A stretch of 64,000 bases of DNA from Thioclava marina (GCF_002020135.1 NZ_MPZS01000001.1:682001-746000); one strand, 5' to 3'. Shown: positions 8,425 to 18,334, numbered from the stretch's first letter. Notes: generated from the letters alone by a model not told the origin. Numbers and translations: made by a program.

Positions 8425-8983
8425 CCTCGGCCTCCCCGGTAGCACCCTCGATGATCGGGTCGAGCCCCGCGATGATCTGCTCCAGCTCGGAGCTTTCGCT
8501 CTCGCGCGCAGCTCGCAGGGCCTGCAACTCTGCCATCAAAGCCTCATCCGAGAAGGCCACGCCCTCATCCATCAGTTTGCGATTGGCTGCGATCAGCGCC
8601 GCATTCGCCTGCTTGAGCGCCGCGACCTCCTTGAAAGCCGCCTCCTGTGCACGCACGGCCGCACCATATTTGCGCTCCATCGCGTTCAGCGTCGTGTCCT
8701 GCTTCTCGCGGATCGCGCGCACGCGCTCGGAGAGCTGGGCATTGGCCTCTTTCTCGGCTTCGAGCGAGGCTTTCAGCTCGGCGATCTCGGCCGGGTCGGC
8801 GGCAGTGGCGGACGCAATCTCGGAAACGGGCTCGGGCACATGCTCGAAAACCGGCTCGGGCATCGCCTCGGGGGCCGGTTCGGGCTCAGCGGTCACCGCC
8901 CTTTGCTTGATCGCCTCGACCCCACGCCCGATCCGCTCGAGCGCGAAAGCGATGCGGCGTTCGTATTCGGCAATATCGCTCAT
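8417..8983 (-). CDS. Coiled-coil protein encoded with zapA
   Basis: A 188-residue cytoplasmic protein with no assigned function that I can name. It begins [20 protein letters not shown], has a Pro/Glu-rich linker (about residues 30-55), and then a long coiled coil from about residue 65 to 165 with regular Leu/Ala/Glu spacing ([17 protein letters not shown]). ATG 8983 is preceded by AGGAGG at six bases. It overlaps zapA by eight bases, so the two are translationally coupled, and a comparable gene precedes zapA in other Rhodobacterales as far as I recall. A role beside ZapA in division is an inference from context. It is divergent from tkt. Confidence 0.82.
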   Translation of the reverse strand: MSDIAEYERRIAFALERIGRGVEAIKQRAVTAEPEPAPEAMPEPVFEHVPEPVSEIASATAADPAEIAELKASLEAEKEANAQLSERVRAIREKQDTTLNAMERKYGAAVRAQEAAFKEVAALKQANAALIAANRKLMDEGVAFSDEALMAELQALRAARESESSELEQIIAGLDPIIEGATGEAEDA

Positions 8984-9180
8984 ACGCGCCTCCTCGTCCT
9001 CACATGTCCCGCTTCCCGCGCCGAATCGCGTTCCGGCGGCGGGTTTGCGCCAGTTTAACCCTGATCGCAAAGCCAAGCCCACCCTTTTACCCCAAGCACT
9101 TGCGGGCCATGCTTGATCTTGAGCCGTTCCCTGCTATCAGGGTCACAAACCCTGACTGCTGCCCCCCGAAAGGACGTTTC

Positions 9181-11199
9181 ATGGAAATCGAAGAGCTGCG
9201 CGCCGCCCATCCCGAGCACTGGAAACTGGCTTCCGCGATCCGGGCGCTGGCGATGGATGCGGTTCAGGCCGCCAATTCCGGCCACCCCGGCATGCCGATG
9301 GGCATGGCCGATGTCGCGACCGTTCTGTTCCAGAACCACCTGAAATTCGACGCGAAAGCCCCGAAATGGGCCGATCGCGACCGCTTCGTACTCTCGGCCG
9401 GTCACGGCTCGATGCTGCTTTACGCGCTGCTCTACCTGTGCGGCGACGAGCAGGTGACGCTCGATCAGATCAAGAACTTCCGCCAGATGGGCGCGAAGAC
9501 CGCCGGCCACCCGGAGAACTTCCTGCTCGACGCGGTGGAGACCACCACCGGCCCGCTCGGCCAAGGCATCTCGACCGCCGTGGGCATGGCGATCGCCGAA
9601 GAGGCGCTGCGCGCTCAATGGGGCAAGAAGATCGTCGATCACCGCACTTGGGTGATCGCGGGCGACGGTTGCCTGATGGAAGGTATCTCGCAGGAGGCCA
9701 TCGGCCTTGCCGGCATGCAGGAACTCTCGAACCTGATCGTGCTGTGGGACAATAACGACATCACCATCGACGGTCGCGTGTCGATCTCGGACAAGACCGA
9801 TCAGCACAAGCGCTTCGAGGCTTCGGGCTGGACGGTCTTCGCCTGTGACGGGCATGATCCGGTCTCCATCGACGAAGCGCTGACCAAGGCGAAGAACGCC
9901 AAGGGTCCGGTTCTGGTGGACTGCAAGACGATCATCGGTTTCGGCTCGCCCAACAAGGCGGACAGCTATTCGGCGCACGGCTCGCCGCTCGGTGACGAGG
10001 AAATCGCGCGCACGAAGGCGATCTATGGTTGGGACTACGGCCCGTTCGAGATCCCCGCGGATGTGAAATCGACCTGGGAAGCGATCGGCTCGCGCGGCGC
10101 CTCCGAGCGCGGCGAATGGGAAGAGCGTTTCGCCAAGCTCTCGGCGGGCAAACAGGCCGAGTTCACCCGCATCATGGAAGGTGGCGTTTCGAAGAAACTC
10201 ACCAACGCGATCCGCAAATTCAAGAAGGAACAGGCCGAATCCGCACCGAAGGTCGCGACCCGCAAGGCCTCCGAAATGGTGCTGGGCGTGGTCAATGGCG
10301 CCTGCCCCGAGACGCTGGGCGGCTCGGCCGACCTCACCGGCTCGAACCTGACGAAATCGGCGGGGATGGAAGTCTTCAACCCGGCGAACCGCAAGGGCCG
10401 CTACATCCATTTCGGCATCCGTGAGCACGGTATGGCTGCGGCGATGAACGGGATGATCCTGCATGGCGGCGTGCGCGCCTATGGCGGCACCTTCTTCTGC
10501 TTCACCGATTACGCGCGCGGCGCGATGCGTCTGTCGGCGCTGATGAAGGTTCCGGCCGTCTATGTGATGACCCATGACTCGATCGGTCTGGGCGAGGACG
10601 GCCCGACCCACCAGCCGGTCGAGCATCTCGCAATCTGCCGCGCAACGCCCAACACGCTGACCTTCCGCCCCGCCGACGTGATCGAGACCGCCGAGGCCTG
10701 GGAAATCGCGATGGAGCAGCAAGGCACGCCCTCGGTGCTCGCGCTCAGCCGCCAGAACCTGCCGACGCTGCGCACCGAGTACAAGCCGCAGAACCTCACC
10801 GCGCGCGGCGCCTACGTTCTGGCCGAGGCCGATGGCAAGCGTCAGGCGATCCTGATGGCGACCGGTTCGGAGGTCGAGATCGCGCTCAAGGCCCGCGAGA
10901 TCCTGCAATCGCAGGCGATCGGCACCCGCGTCGTCTCGATGCCCTGCATGGAGCTGTTCGCCCAGCAGGACGAGGGCTATCGCAAGCGCGTTCTGCCGCC
11001 GAACTCGGTCCGCGTGGCCGTCGAGGCTGCCGTGCGCCAGCCCTGGGATCGCTGGCTTCTGGGCGAGCGTGGCCGTGAAGCCAAGGCGGGCTTCGTGGGC
11101 ATGGACCGCTTCGGCGCCTCGGCCCCCGCAGGTGAGCTCTACGAGAAGTTCGGCATCACCGCCGAGGCCGTGGCCGAGAAGGTCAAGAGCCTCCTCTGA
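9181..11199 (+). CDS. tkt: Transketolase
   Basis: Thiamine-diphosphate enzyme moving two-carbon units between sugar phosphates in the pentose phosphate or Calvin cycle. The 672-residue product has the N-terminal [20 protein letters not shown], the ThDP/Mg motif beginning [13 protein letters not shown] and ending in DNN (about residues 162-192), the middle-domain [14 protein letters not shown] carrying the catalytic Glu, and a complete C-terminal domain. ATG 9181 follows AAAGGA; upstream in-frame codons run back to 9004 but have no homologous content and cross the divergent promoter region. The stop overlaps the next ATG by one base. Gene context does not say whether it serves carbon fixation; no other Calvin-cycle genes are here. 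Confidence 0.97.
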   Translation: MEIEELRAAHPEHWKLASAIRALAMDAVQAANSGHPGMPMGMADVATVLFQNHLKFDAKAPKWADRDRFVLSAGHGSMLLYALLYLCGDEQVTLDQIKNFRQMGAKTAGHPENFLLDAVETTTGPLGQGISTAVGMAIAEEALRAQWGKKIVDHRTWVIAGDGCLMEGISQEAIGLAGMQELSNLIVLWDNNDITIDGRVSISDKTDQHKRFEASGWTVFACDGHDPVSIDEALTKAKNAKGPVLVDCKTIIGFGSPNKADSYSAHGSPLGDEEIARTKAIYGWDYGPFEIPADVKSTWEAIGSRGASERGEWEERFAKLSAGKQAEFTRIMEGGVSKKLTNAIRKFKKEQAESAPKVATRKASEMVLGVVNGACPETLGGSADLTGSNLTKSAGMEVFNPANRKGRYIHFGIREHGMAAAMNGMILHGGVRAYGGTFFCFTDYARGAMRLSALMKVPAVYVMTHDSIGLGEDGPTHQPVEHLAICRATPNTLTFRPADVIETAEAWEIAMEQQGTPSVLALSRQNLPTLRTEYKPQNLTARGAYVLAEADGKRQAILMATGSEVEIALKAREILQSQAIGTRVVSMPCMELFAQQDEGYRKRVLPPNSVRVAVEAAVRQPWDRWLLGERGREAKAGFVGMDRFGASAPAGELYEKFGITAEAVAEKVKSLL

Positions 11200-12128
11200 T
11201 GGCGTTGCCCGGCATCAAGGCAACAGCGAGGGGGCCCGCCGTGGCCCCCTCTGCACATCCCGCCGCCGATCATCCGGGGCTGGGGGTGGCTTTCATGCTG
11301 AGCGCTTTCTCGATGCTGACGCTGATGGACGCCTTCGCGAAGCTTCTGGGCGAAGGCTACCATCCGCTGCTGATCGTCTGGGCGCGCTTTGCCGTGAATG
11401 CGGTCGTGCTGGCGGCGATCTATCGTGGCAGCTTGCCCGTGCGGATGCGCAGCCCGCAACCCGGCCTGCAACTGGGCCGGGCACTGTTCCAGATGGGAGC
11501 GATCGCAGCCTTCTTCTTCTCGCTGCGCCATGTGCCGCTGGCCACCGCCACCGCGCTTGGCGACCTCAACCCGGTCATCGTGACCCTCGGGGCGGCCCTC
11601 TTTCTGGGCGAGCGGCTGGGAGTGCACCGGATCTTCGGCATCGTGGCCGCGTTCGTGGGCGCGATGATCATCTTGCGCCCGGGCTTTGGCGGGCTGCATC
11701 CGGCGGCGCTTCTGGCGCTTCTCGCAGCCTTCAGCTTCGCGGGCGCGGTGCTGCTGACCCGCCACCTGCGCGGCGATGGAGCGGCCACCTCGCAGCTCTG
11801 GTCCTCGCTGACGGGCTTCGCGCTCTCCTCACTCGCCCTGCCCTTCGTCTGGCAGCCCATCGCGCTTGGCGATCTCTGGATCTTTCTGGCGCTCGGCCTT
11901 GCCGGGAGCCTGTCGCAATTCCTGCTGATCCGCGCCTTTTCGCTGGCCGAGGCCTCTACGCTGGCGCCTTTCGGCTATTCGGGGCTTCTTTTCGCCTCCT
12001 TCTGGGGCTGGCTGATGTTCGACCAGCTGCCCGACGGCTTCACCATTGCCGGGGCGCTTGTGATCGTAGGGGCAGGCCTCTATGTCTGGTCGCGCGAGCG
12101 CCGTGCCGCACGTCTGAGCCAGTCCTGA
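11199..12128 (+). CDS. EamA/DMT family transporter
   Basis: Inner-membrane transporter of 309 residues with two EamA repeats and about ten transmembrane helices. The first repeat includes FSMLTLMDAFAKLL and ends in FLGERLGVHRIFGIVAAFVG; the second begins around AALLALLAAFSFAGAVLLTR and ends in FDQLPDGFTIAGALVIVGAG. A 28-residue Ala/Pro-rich cytoplasmic N-terminus precedes the first helix. The start overlaps the tkt stop (TGATG), so translation is coupled to tkt, a linkage without an obvious metabolic reason. Substrate unknown; members export amino acids, purines or other metabolites. Confidence 0.88.
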   Translation: MALPGIKATARGPAVAPSAHPAADHPGLGVAFMLSAFSMLTLMDAFAKLLGEGYHPLLIVWARFAVNAVVLAAIYRGSLPVRMRSPQPGLQLGRALFQMGAIAAFFFSLRHVPLATATALGDLNPVIVTLGAALFLGERLGVHRIFGIVAAFVGAMIILRPGFGGLHPAALLALLAAFSFAGAVLLTRHLRGDGAATSQLWSSLTGFALSSLALPFVWQPIALGDLWIFLALGLAGSLSQFLLIRAFSLAEASTLAPFGYSGLLFASFWGWLMFDQLPDGFTIAGALVIVGAGLYVWSRERRAARLSQS

Positions 12129-12140
12129 CCGTTCCGAGTG

Positions 12141-13025
12141 ATGAAGAACCGCAGCGCAACCCTGTCCGACCGTGTCTCGAACGCCCTCTTCGTGGCGGTG
12201 ATGCGGATCGTCCAGCGTATGCCCTACGAGAAGCGCATCCCCGCGGCGGGCAAGCTCGTCGCGCGTCTGGCGCCCTTTCTCGGCTTCACCCGAAAGATCC
12301 GCGACAACCTCGCAATCGCCTGCCCGCATCTGAGTTTCGAGGAAGTCCGCCAGCTGCAACGTGCGGTTCCCGACAGTCTGGGCCGGATGCTGGCCGAGAT
12401 CTATTCGGGCGAGGAATTCGTGGCCCGCGTGCGCGATCTGCCGATCGAGGGGCCGGGCGCCGAGGCTCTGGAACGCGCGCATGTCGAACACCGCCCCGTC
12501 GTGCTCGCCGCGGGCCATTTCGGCAATTACGACGCCTGGCGCGCGGCACTGGTCGGGCATGGCTACCGGGTCGGCGCCATCTACCGCCCGATGAACAACC
12601 CGATCTTCAACGAGCAATATGTCTCGACCATCTCGGCCATCGCGCAACCGCTCTTCGCACGCTCGCGCCGCGGTTTGGGCGACATGATGAAATTCCTGCG
12701 CGATGGCGGGATGGTGGCCTTCGGTTTCGATCAGCATTTCAACAAGGGGGCCGAACTGAGCTTTTTCGGCCTGCCCGCCTTCACCCCGCTATCCGCCGCC
12801 GAAATGGCGCTGAAGATGAAGGCCGATCTGGTGCCGATCTACGCAATCCGCCAGCCCGACGGGCTGAGCTTCAGGATCTATGCGGACAAACCCGTACCCC
12901 ATAGCGACGCCGAGACGATGACACAGGAGCTCAATGACGGGCTCGAGGAGATGATCCTCAAGCATATGGAGCAGTGGCTCTGGATTCACCGACGCTGGAA
13001 AGTGAAGAAATCCGCCATGAAATAG
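12141..13025 (+). CDS. Lysophospholipid/lipid A acyltransferase, LpxL (HtrB) family
   Basis: Membrane-associated acyltransferase of 294 residues. The HX4D catalytic motif is GHFGNYD with H126 and D131; YRPMNNPIFNEQY and GGMVAFGFDQHFNKG are further LpxL-type blocks. It would add a secondary acyl chain to lipid A or acylate a related lipid. It differs from classical LpxL in lacking a strong N-terminal membrane helix, although residues 12-28 are moderately hydrophobic. ATG 12141 is preferred to GTG 12138 one codon earlier. It follows the DMT gene by 12 bases and is followed by a terminator, so it closes the tkt operon. Confidence 0.88.
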   Translation: MKNRSATLSDRVSNALFVAVMRIVQRMPYEKRIPAAGKLVARLAPFLGFTRKIRDNLAIACPHLSFEEVRQLQRAVPDSLGRMLAEIYSGEEFVARVRDLPIEGPGAEALERAHVEHRPVVLAAGHFGNYDAWRAALVGHGYRVGAIYRPMNNPIFNEQYVSTISAIAQPLFARSRRGLGDMMKFLRDGGMVAFGFDQHFNKGAELSFFGLPAFTPLSAAEMALKMKADLVPIYAIRQPDGLSFRIYADKPVPHSDAETMTQELNDGLEEMILKHMEQWLWIHRRWKVKKSAMK

Positions 13026-13028
13026 AAT

Positions 13029-13063
13029 GCGCGAGGCCCGCAAGCCCCGCGCGTTTCGTTTTT
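13029..13063 (+). terminator. Rho-independent terminator of the tkt operon
   Basis: GCGCGAGGC (13029-13037) pairs with GCCCCGCGC (13044-13052), one mismatch, loop CCGCAA, followed by GTTTCGTTTTT. It starts four bases after the acyltransferase stop. Confidence 0.8.
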
Positions 13064-13072
13064 CCTTTCGCC

Positions 13073-14674
13073 TCAGTTGCCGTGCTGGATGCGCTCCATC
13101 AGGGCACCGGTTTCCTCGGCGGGAAGGGCTGCGTTCAATGCGAACCAGATCACCACGAGCGACCAGATCGCGACCGCGGCCATACCGTCCCAGAAGCCCA
13201 GCATGCCCAGCGCATGTTTGCTCGTGCCGAGCGCGGTGATCACCCAGAGCCCACCGAACCACAGCGCCAGCCAGCCGATATTGTTCCAGCCGAACGCGGA
13301 GGCGGGTTTCTTCTGCACGAGGTGGAAGACCAGAGCGTAGATCGCGAACCCTCCCAGCAGCATCCCGAACAGGATCGAGTCGGTGTAGAAACCCGTCCAG
13401 TAGATCACGAGGTTCGAGGCGATGAAGGCCAGAGGCGCGAGGATCTCTGCGCCAGCGAGCTTGAAGGCACGGGGCGCATCGGGTTGTGAGCGGCGCAGAA
13501 CCATCAGCACGATCGGGCCAAGCCCATAGGTCAGGACCGTGACCGAGCTGATATAGCCCACCAGCAATTGCCAGGCCGGAAACGGAAGCAGGAAGAACAC
13601 GCCCACCGCCCACATCACGGCGACCGCCAGCCACGGAACGCCGGATTTCGTCGTGTGGGTCAGCGATTGCGGACCGCTGTCGGTGTCACCCACCGCATAG
13701 AGGATCCGCGAGCCGCCAGTGACGTAGATCAGGCCGGTGCCGCCGGGCGAGATATAGGCGTCGACGTAGAGCAGAAGCGCCAGCCACCCCATACCGAGCG
13801 TCGCCGCGAGACCCGCGAAGGGACCGGCAGATCCCGCGAAGCTCAGCGCCGTCCAGCCGTTCTTCAGGTTCTCGGGCGACAGCGCCATGATGAAAGCCAC
13901 CTGCAGCAGGATATAGACGAAGGCCGCCAGAACGACCGAGCCGATCACCGCCATCGGGATGTTGCGACCCGGATTGGCGCTCTCGCCACCAAGGTCGATC
14001 GCCGTGCGGAATCCGAGGAAGGAGAAAACGATCCCCGCCGCCGGGATGGCGGTGAACATGCCTTGCGAGCTGTAAGTGCCCGGAGCGGCATGCCAGACTC
14101 CCCAATGGGTCGAGGCCGCGATCAGACCGACCACGGTCACCAGTGGCACCGCGATCTTCCACCACGTCACCGTGTTGTTGACCTTCAGAAGCGCCTTGAT
14201 CGCCAGCAGGTTCAACACTGCAAGCACACTCAATAGCACCGCCGAGGCGATGAACCCCATCAGCGTCAGAGTGCCCGAGCCATCGCCCTTGATGAAATAG
14301 GGCAGGTAATTGTTGGCATAGGTCACGATCCCCTCGGCCTCGACAGCCGGAACGGGCGCGTAGCTGAGAAACAGCATCCAGCCCCAGAGTCGGCCCAGCG
14401 TTTCGCCGTGGCTCGCGTGGCTCATGTGGACGAGCGCGCCGGATTTGGAGAACATCGTGGACAGCTCGGCAAAACACAAAGCGATCAGCATGATGATCAC
14501 AGCGCCGATCACCCAGGACCAGACCGAGAGCGGGCCCGCGATCTTCGAGGCGTGATAGGCACCGAACAACCAGCCCGAGCCGATCATCGAAGTCGTCGAG
14601 GCAAAGAGCAACCCGACCACCCCGGCATCGCGCCGGAGCTTGCCGGGGGGTGCGGCGGTATCGATTGCAGCCAT
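13073..14674 (-). CDS. APC family amino acid permease
   Basis: Integral membrane permease of 533 residues in the amino acid-polyamine-organocation superfamily. The first helix carries the APC signature region LLFASTTSMIGSGWLFG (about 22-38), where the broken helix binds the amino group of the substrate; about 14 hydrophobic segments follow. The N-terminus is cytoplasmic, with KLRRDAG before helix 1. The substrate cannot be told from sequence. It is followed, convergently, by the terminator of the tkt operon and preceded by 120 bases without genes, so it appears monocistronic. There is no binding-protein or ATPase partner, as expected for a secondary transporter. Confidence 0.9.
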   Translation of the reverse strand: MAAIDTAAPPGKLRRDAGVVGLLFASTTSMIGSGWLFGAYHASKIAGPLSVWSWVIGAVIIMLIALCFAELSTMFSKSGALVHMSHASHGETLGRLWGWMLFLSYAPVPAVEAEGIVTYANNYLPYFIKGDGSGTLTLMGFIASAVLLSVLAVLNLLAIKALLKVNNTVTWWKIAVPLVTVVGLIAASTHWGVWHAAPGTYSSQGMFTAIPAAGIVFSFLGFRTAIDLGGESANPGRNIPMAVIGSVVLAAFVYILLQVAFIMALSPENLKNGWTALSFAGSAGPFAGLAATLGMGWLALLLYVDAYISPGGTGLIYVTGGSRILYAVGDTDSGPQSLTHTTKSGVPWLAVAVMWAVGVFFLLPFPAWQLLVGYISSVTVLTYGLGPIVLMVLRRSQPDAPRAFKLAGAEILAPLAFIASNLVIYWTGFYTDSILFGMLLGGFAIYALVFHLVQKKPASAFGWNNIGWLALWFGGLWVITALGTSKHALGMLGFWDGMAAVAIWSLVVIWFALNAALPAEETGALMERIQHGN

Positions 14675-14795
14675 TTTGAAATCCCCTGTTGTGAAATCGT
14701 TGATGGGGATCAGTTAGGGCAGGAACAAATGAAGCGGAGCGATCACACGGGCTTGTGGCACCATGCGATTGGGCGTGACGACGCCGTGAGCGGGC

Positions 14796-16211
14796 TCAGC
14801 GCAGGAATTTCTGCGCGAGTTTCGCGATCCGCGCGCCACGGTAGGGCGGCATCAGCATGCCAAGCGGCGCGAAGCGGTTCTCGAGAACGGCTCTCTCATG
14901 GCTGAAGGCGAGAAAACCGTAATGTCCGTGCGCGGCGCCCAGCCCCGAATTGCCGATCCCCCCAAAGGGCAGGTTCGGGTGCAGGTAATGGGCCAGCGCG
15001 ATATTGATTCCCACCGCACCCGAGGTGCTGGCGCGGCGCAGCCGCTCGATCAGGGAGCGGTCGCGCTCGAAGATGTAAAGCGCCAGCGGTTTCGGCCCGG
15101 CCTCGATGCGGGCAAGCACCTCGTCGGGGTCGGTGAAGGGGATCACCGGCAGGACAGGGCCGAAGATCTCTTCCTGTTCAAGCTTCATCGACGGGTCGGT
15201 GCCCATCATCACGGTGGGCGCGATATAGCGGCTCTCAGGCTTCGATGCCCCGCCCGTCAGCGGCCGCGCGCCCTCCGCCTCGGCCTCGGCAATCATCTCC
15301 GTCAGCCGTGCGAAATGATCGGGATTGATGATCCGGGCCAGATCGCGCGAGGCATGCTGCGCCTCTTCGGTCTTGCCATACATCTTCGCGATGGCGGCCT
15401 TCAACTCGGCCAGGAACGGCGCCTCGATCTGTTTCGCGACAAAGACGTGATCGGGCGCGATGCAGGTTTGACCCGCATTGGCGAACTTGCCCCAGGCGAT
15501 CATCTTCGCGGCCTTTTTCAGATCCGCGCCGGGGCCGACGATGACGGGCGACTTGCCACCCAGCTCCAGCGTGACCGAGGCGAGATGCTTCGCCGCCGCC
15601 GCCATCACGATCTTGCCCACGCGCGGCGAGCCGGTGAAGAAGATATGATCGAAGGGCTGCTCGAGTAGCTGCGTGCTGACCTCGACCCCGCCCTGCACGA
15701 CGCGCACGAGATCTTCGGGCAGTGCCTCCCCGACGATATCCGCGATCACGGCGGCGCTCGCGGGCGCCAGCTCGGAGGGCTTGAGCACCACCGCGCATCC
15801 CGCAGCGAGTGCCGAAACGAGCGGGCCGAGCGACAGCCCCACAGGGTAGTTCCACGGCGCGATGATGAGTGCCGTGCCCTTCGACTCGGGAATGATGCGG
15901 GCCTTCGTGCCAAGCATCGCACGTGTCGGGAAGACCCGACGCACCCGCATCCAGCGCTTGAGATGGCGCAGGGTGTGGCTGATTTCCGATTGCACGGGCA
16001 GGATCTCGGTCAGGCGGATCTCGGCCTCGGGCTTGGCGAAATCGGCGCTCAGAGCCTCGATGATCTCGGCCTCTCGGGCCGTGATCGTCTCGGACAGCGC
16101 GCGCAGGGCGGCGCGGCGCTCGGCAAAGCCGAAACTCACCCGGCGCCGCTGATTGCCCGCCGCGAGATGAGCGAATGCCTGTTCGGCGTTGGCCTGCGTG
16201 CTTTGATCCAT
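14796..16211 (-). CDS. Aldehyde dehydrogenase (class 3 / coniferyl aldehyde dehydrogenase type)
   Basis: NAD(P)-dependent oxidation of an aldehyde to the acid in the cytoplasm or at the membrane face. The 471-residue protein, short for an ALDH as in the class 3 and coniferyl types, has the cofactor segment PWNYPVGLSLGP (119-130), TGSPRVGK (193-200), the general base E216 in LELGGKSP and the nucleophile C250 in NAGQTCIAPD. The C-terminal YRGARIAKLAQKFLR is basic and amphipathic, as in the membrane-associated group. ATG 16211 follows GGAGGA at six bases. Actual substrate (aryl or fatty aldehyde) is not determined. It lies 61 bases downstream of znuB; whether it shares that transcript is unclear. 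Confidence 0.9.
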   Translation of the reverse strand: MDQSTQANAEQAFAHLAAGNQRRRVSFGFAERRAALRALSETITAREAEIIEALSADFAKPEAEIRLTEILPVQSEISHTLRHLKRWMRVRRVFPTRAMLGTKARIIPESKGTALIIAPWNYPVGLSLGPLVSALAAGCAVVLKPSELAPASAAVIADIVGEALPEDLVRVVQGGVEVSTQLLEQPFDHIFFTGSPRVGKIVMAAAAKHLASVTLELGGKSPVIVGPGADLKKAAKMIAWGKFANAGQTCIAPDHVFVAKQIEAPFLAELKAAIAKMYGKTEEAQHASRDLARIINPDHFARLTEMIAEAEAEGARPLTGGASKPESRYIAPTVMMGTDPSMKLEQEEIFGPVLPVIPFTDPDEVLARIEAGPKPLALYIFERDRSLIERLRRASTSGAVGINIALAHYLHPNLPFGGIGNSGLGAAHGHYGFLAFSHERAVLENRFAPLGMLMPPYRGARIAKLAQKFLR

Positions 16212-16272
16212 GTCGGTCCTCCGGCCGGCATTCCAGCCGCTCGCACGCCGAAAGGCAATGGGGCGTCGCACC

Positions 16273-17058
16273 TTAGCCGCGACGACGCAGCGGCAGGCTC
16301 AGCACGAAGAGGAAGGTGGCGGCCGCCACGATCGAAGGTCCGGCGGGCGTGTCGAATTGCAACGAACCCCAGAGCCCGAGCAGCACCGAGACGACCCCCA
16401 CCCCCGTCGCGCCCGCGGCCATCGCCTCGGGGCTGCGCACGGGTTGGCGCGCGGCGGCGGCCGGGATGATCAACAGCGCCGCGATCAACAGCGCCCCCAC
16501 GATCTTGATTGCCACCGCCACAGTCAGCGCCAGCGCGATCGTCAGCACCATCTGCTCGCGCCGGGGATCAAGGCCCGAGGCCATCGCCAGTTCGTCATTG
16601 ATCGTGGCGGTCAAGAGCGCCTGCCAGCGCCAGGCCAGCATCGCCAGCACCACCGCCGAACCAGCCCAGACTACCGCGAGATCGGCTTTCGACACGGCAA
16701 GGATATCGCCAAAGAGCCAGGCCGTCAGGTCCACGCGCAAACCGCTCTGGAAGGAGGCGGCGACAAGGCCGAAGGCCAGCGCCGAATGGGCCAGAACCCC
16801 CAGCACGGTATCCATCGCATGCCCGCGCCCCGAAAGCCGTGCCACGGTGACCGCCATCGCCAGCGCAACGCCCAGCGTGCCGAGATAGACCGAAGCGCCG
16901 AAGGCGAAGCTCAGCGCCACGCCCAGGATCGCGGCATGGGCCGTGGCATCGCCGAAATAGGCCATGCGCCGCCAGACCACGAAGGAGCCGAGCGGCCCGG
17001 TCGCAAAGGTCAGCCCGATTCCGGCCAGCGCCGCGCGTGTGAGAAAATCGTCAAACAT
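16273..17058 (-). CDS. znuB: Zinc ABC transporter permease ZnuB
   Basis: Inner-membrane channel of the high-affinity zinc importer, partner of ZnuC and ZnuA. The 261-residue protein has seven to nine hydrophobic segments and the metal-permease signature FVVWRRMAYFGDATAHAAILG (first residues of the family's substrate path) and IKIVGALLIAALLIIPAAAA near residue 190. ATG 17058 overlaps the end of znuC by eight bases, so translation is coupled; an extension upstream would be basic, Pro-rich sequence inside znuC. Last gene of the leftward zur-znuC-znuB unit, and under the same presumed Zur control. Confidence 0.95.
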   Translation of the reverse strand: MFDDFLTRAALAGIGLTFATGPLGSFVVWRRMAYFGDATAHAAILGVALSFAFGASVYLGTLGVALAMAVTVARLSGRGHAMDTVLGVLAHSALAFGLVAASFQSGLRVDLTAWLFGDILAVSKADLAVVWAGSAVVLAMLAWRWQALLTATINDELAMASGLDPRREQMVLTIALALTVAVAIKIVGALLIAALLIIPAAAARQPVRSPEAMAAGATGVGVVSVLLGLWGSLQFDTPAGPSIVAAATFLFVLSLPLRRRG

Positions 17059-17806
17059 GGGCGTGCTCGTGGGTGCAGGTGGCGTGATCGGTATGTTCGT
17101 CGCCATGGTCATGATCGTGTTGATAAAGCGCGAAGGCCCCTTGCGTGCCCATCCCGAACAGCGCGCGATATTCCGGCGCTTCCGCGACGACTTTCGGCGT
17201 GCCCTGACAGCAGACATGGCCGTTGAGGCAAATCACCCGGTCCGAGGCCGACATCACCACATGCAGATCGTGGCTGACCATCAGAACGGCCGCCCCGGTC
17301 TCGGCGCGCACCTCTTCGATCAGTTTGTAGAACCCGGCCGTTCCGGGCTGATCGAGCCCCTGCGTCGGCTCGTCGAGGATCAGGATATCGGGCTCGGTCA
17401 GCAGCGCACGCGCCAGCAACACGCGCTGGAACTGCCCGCCCGAAAGCCGCGCGATCTGGCGTGCGCCCAGATGCGGCACGCCGGTCCGCTCGAGCGCGGC
17501 CTCGGCGCCCGCGTCCGAGACGCGTTTGGGCAGCGACAGAAAGCGGCGCACCGTCATCGGCAGGCTCGCATCGATATGAAGCTTCTGAGGTACATAACCG
17601 ATCTTCAGCCCCGGCTTGCGCGTCACCTCCCCGCGCGCGGCAGGCTCCAGCCCGATCAGCGCACGTACCAGCGTCGACTTGCCCGATCCGTTCGGCCCGA
17701 CGACGGTCACGATCTCGCCCGGCGAAATGGTGAAGTCGATGCCGTGGAGAACCTCGGTATCGCCATGGCGCACGCTCAGCCCTTGCGCCGTGATCAGCTC
17801 GCTCAT
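17051..17806 (-). CDS. znuC: Zinc ABC transporter ATPase ZnuC
   Basis: ATPase that drives zinc import through ZnuB. The 251-residue protein has Walker A GPNGSGKS near residue 37, the ABC signature LSGGQFQR, Walker B ILILDEPTQGLD, and the switch histidine in MVSHDLH. The C-terminal 24 residues are a His/Asp/Glu tail (HDHDHGDEHTDH and HEHAHV), a metal-binding extension seen in many ZnuC proteins and fitting zinc sensing or buffering. ATG 17806 overlaps the zur stop (ATGA). Upstream in-frame codons run into Gly/Arg-rich antisense-like sequence and are rejected. Confidence 0.96.
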   Translation of the reverse strand: MSELITAQGLSVRHGDTEVLHGIDFTISPGEIVTVVGPNGSGKSTLVRALIGLEPAARGEVTRKPGLKIGYVPQKLHIDASLPMTVRRFLSLPKRVSDAGAEAALERTGVPHLGARQIARLSGGQFQRVLLARALLTEPDILILDEPTQGLDQPGTAGFYKLIEEVRAETGAAVLMVSHDLHVVMSASDRVICLNGHVCCQGTPKVVAEAPEYRALFGMGTQGAFALYQHDHDHGDEHTDHATCTHEHAHV

Positions 17807-18300
17807 TGCGCGGCCTCTTGATAGCATTTCGGACATAGGCCCAACGCCTCGACGGTCGCACGTTCGACATGGAAGCCCAACCGGTCCGCCGCCCCCAGAA
17901 GAGCCTGGCGCACCTCGTCGGCCCCGGCCTCGGCCACCTCGCCGCATTCGCGACAGATCAGGAAGACCGGCGCATGTTCCTCGCCCGGGCGCATGCAGGC
18001 GGCGAAAGCGTTGAGCCTGCGCACGCGATGGGCCAAGCCGTTATCCACAAGGAATTCCAGCGCGCGATAGGCCACGGGCGGCTGGTTGCCGAACCCGTCC
18101 GCCGCGAGCCGGTCAAGCACCTCATAGGCCCCCATCGCACGATGCTCCTCGAGCAGGATCTCGAGCGCGCGCTTGCGCACCGGGGTCAGACGCACGCCTT
18201 TCTCGGCCGCAACCGCCTCGGCCTTGTGAAGGGTCGTATCGGCACAATGGGCGTGATCGTGCTGGGTGAAGGCATTGGCAGGAGGGGTCGGGCTGGCCAC
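17803..18300 (-). CDS. zur: Fur family zinc uptake regulator Zur
   Basis: Dimeric zinc-dependent repressor of 165 residues. The winged-helix region (KGVRLTPVRKRALEILLEE, VAYRALEFLVDNGLAHRV) is followed by a dimerisation domain whose CRECG and CPKC pairs form the structural zinc site. An N-terminal QHDHAHC stretch is unusual and may bind metal. The start is GTG 18300, after AAGG; no nearby ATG exists. It is the first gene of zur-znuC-znuB and divergent from znuA, with a Zur-like box next to each start, so it should repress both arms and itself when zinc is sufficient. Confidence 0.92.
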   Translation of the reverse strand: MASPTPPANAFTQHDHAHCADTTLHKAEAVAAEKGVRLTPVRKRALEILLEEHRAMGAYEVLDRLAADGFGNQPPVAYRALEFLVDNGLAHRVRRLNAFAACMRPGEEHAPVFLICRECGEVAEAGADEVRQALLGAADRLGFHVERATVEALGLCPKCYQEAAQ

Positions 18301-18304
18301 GGAT

Positions 18305-18319
18305 ATGTTACCTTATCAC
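18305..18319 (-). promoter_or_regulatory. Zur-like box for the zur-znuCB unit
   Basis: On the - strand GTGATAAGGTAACAT, an imperfect palindrome matching 11 of 15 positions of the second box at 18335-18349. It lies only five bases before the zur GTG start, so a bound Zur dimer would block transcription start or the early transcript. Confidence 0.65.
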
Positions 18320-18334
18320 ATTTCTGCTTGACGT

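Noticed and set aside
18041-18050. DnaA box inside zur
   Set aside because: Within a coding region and single; chance match.
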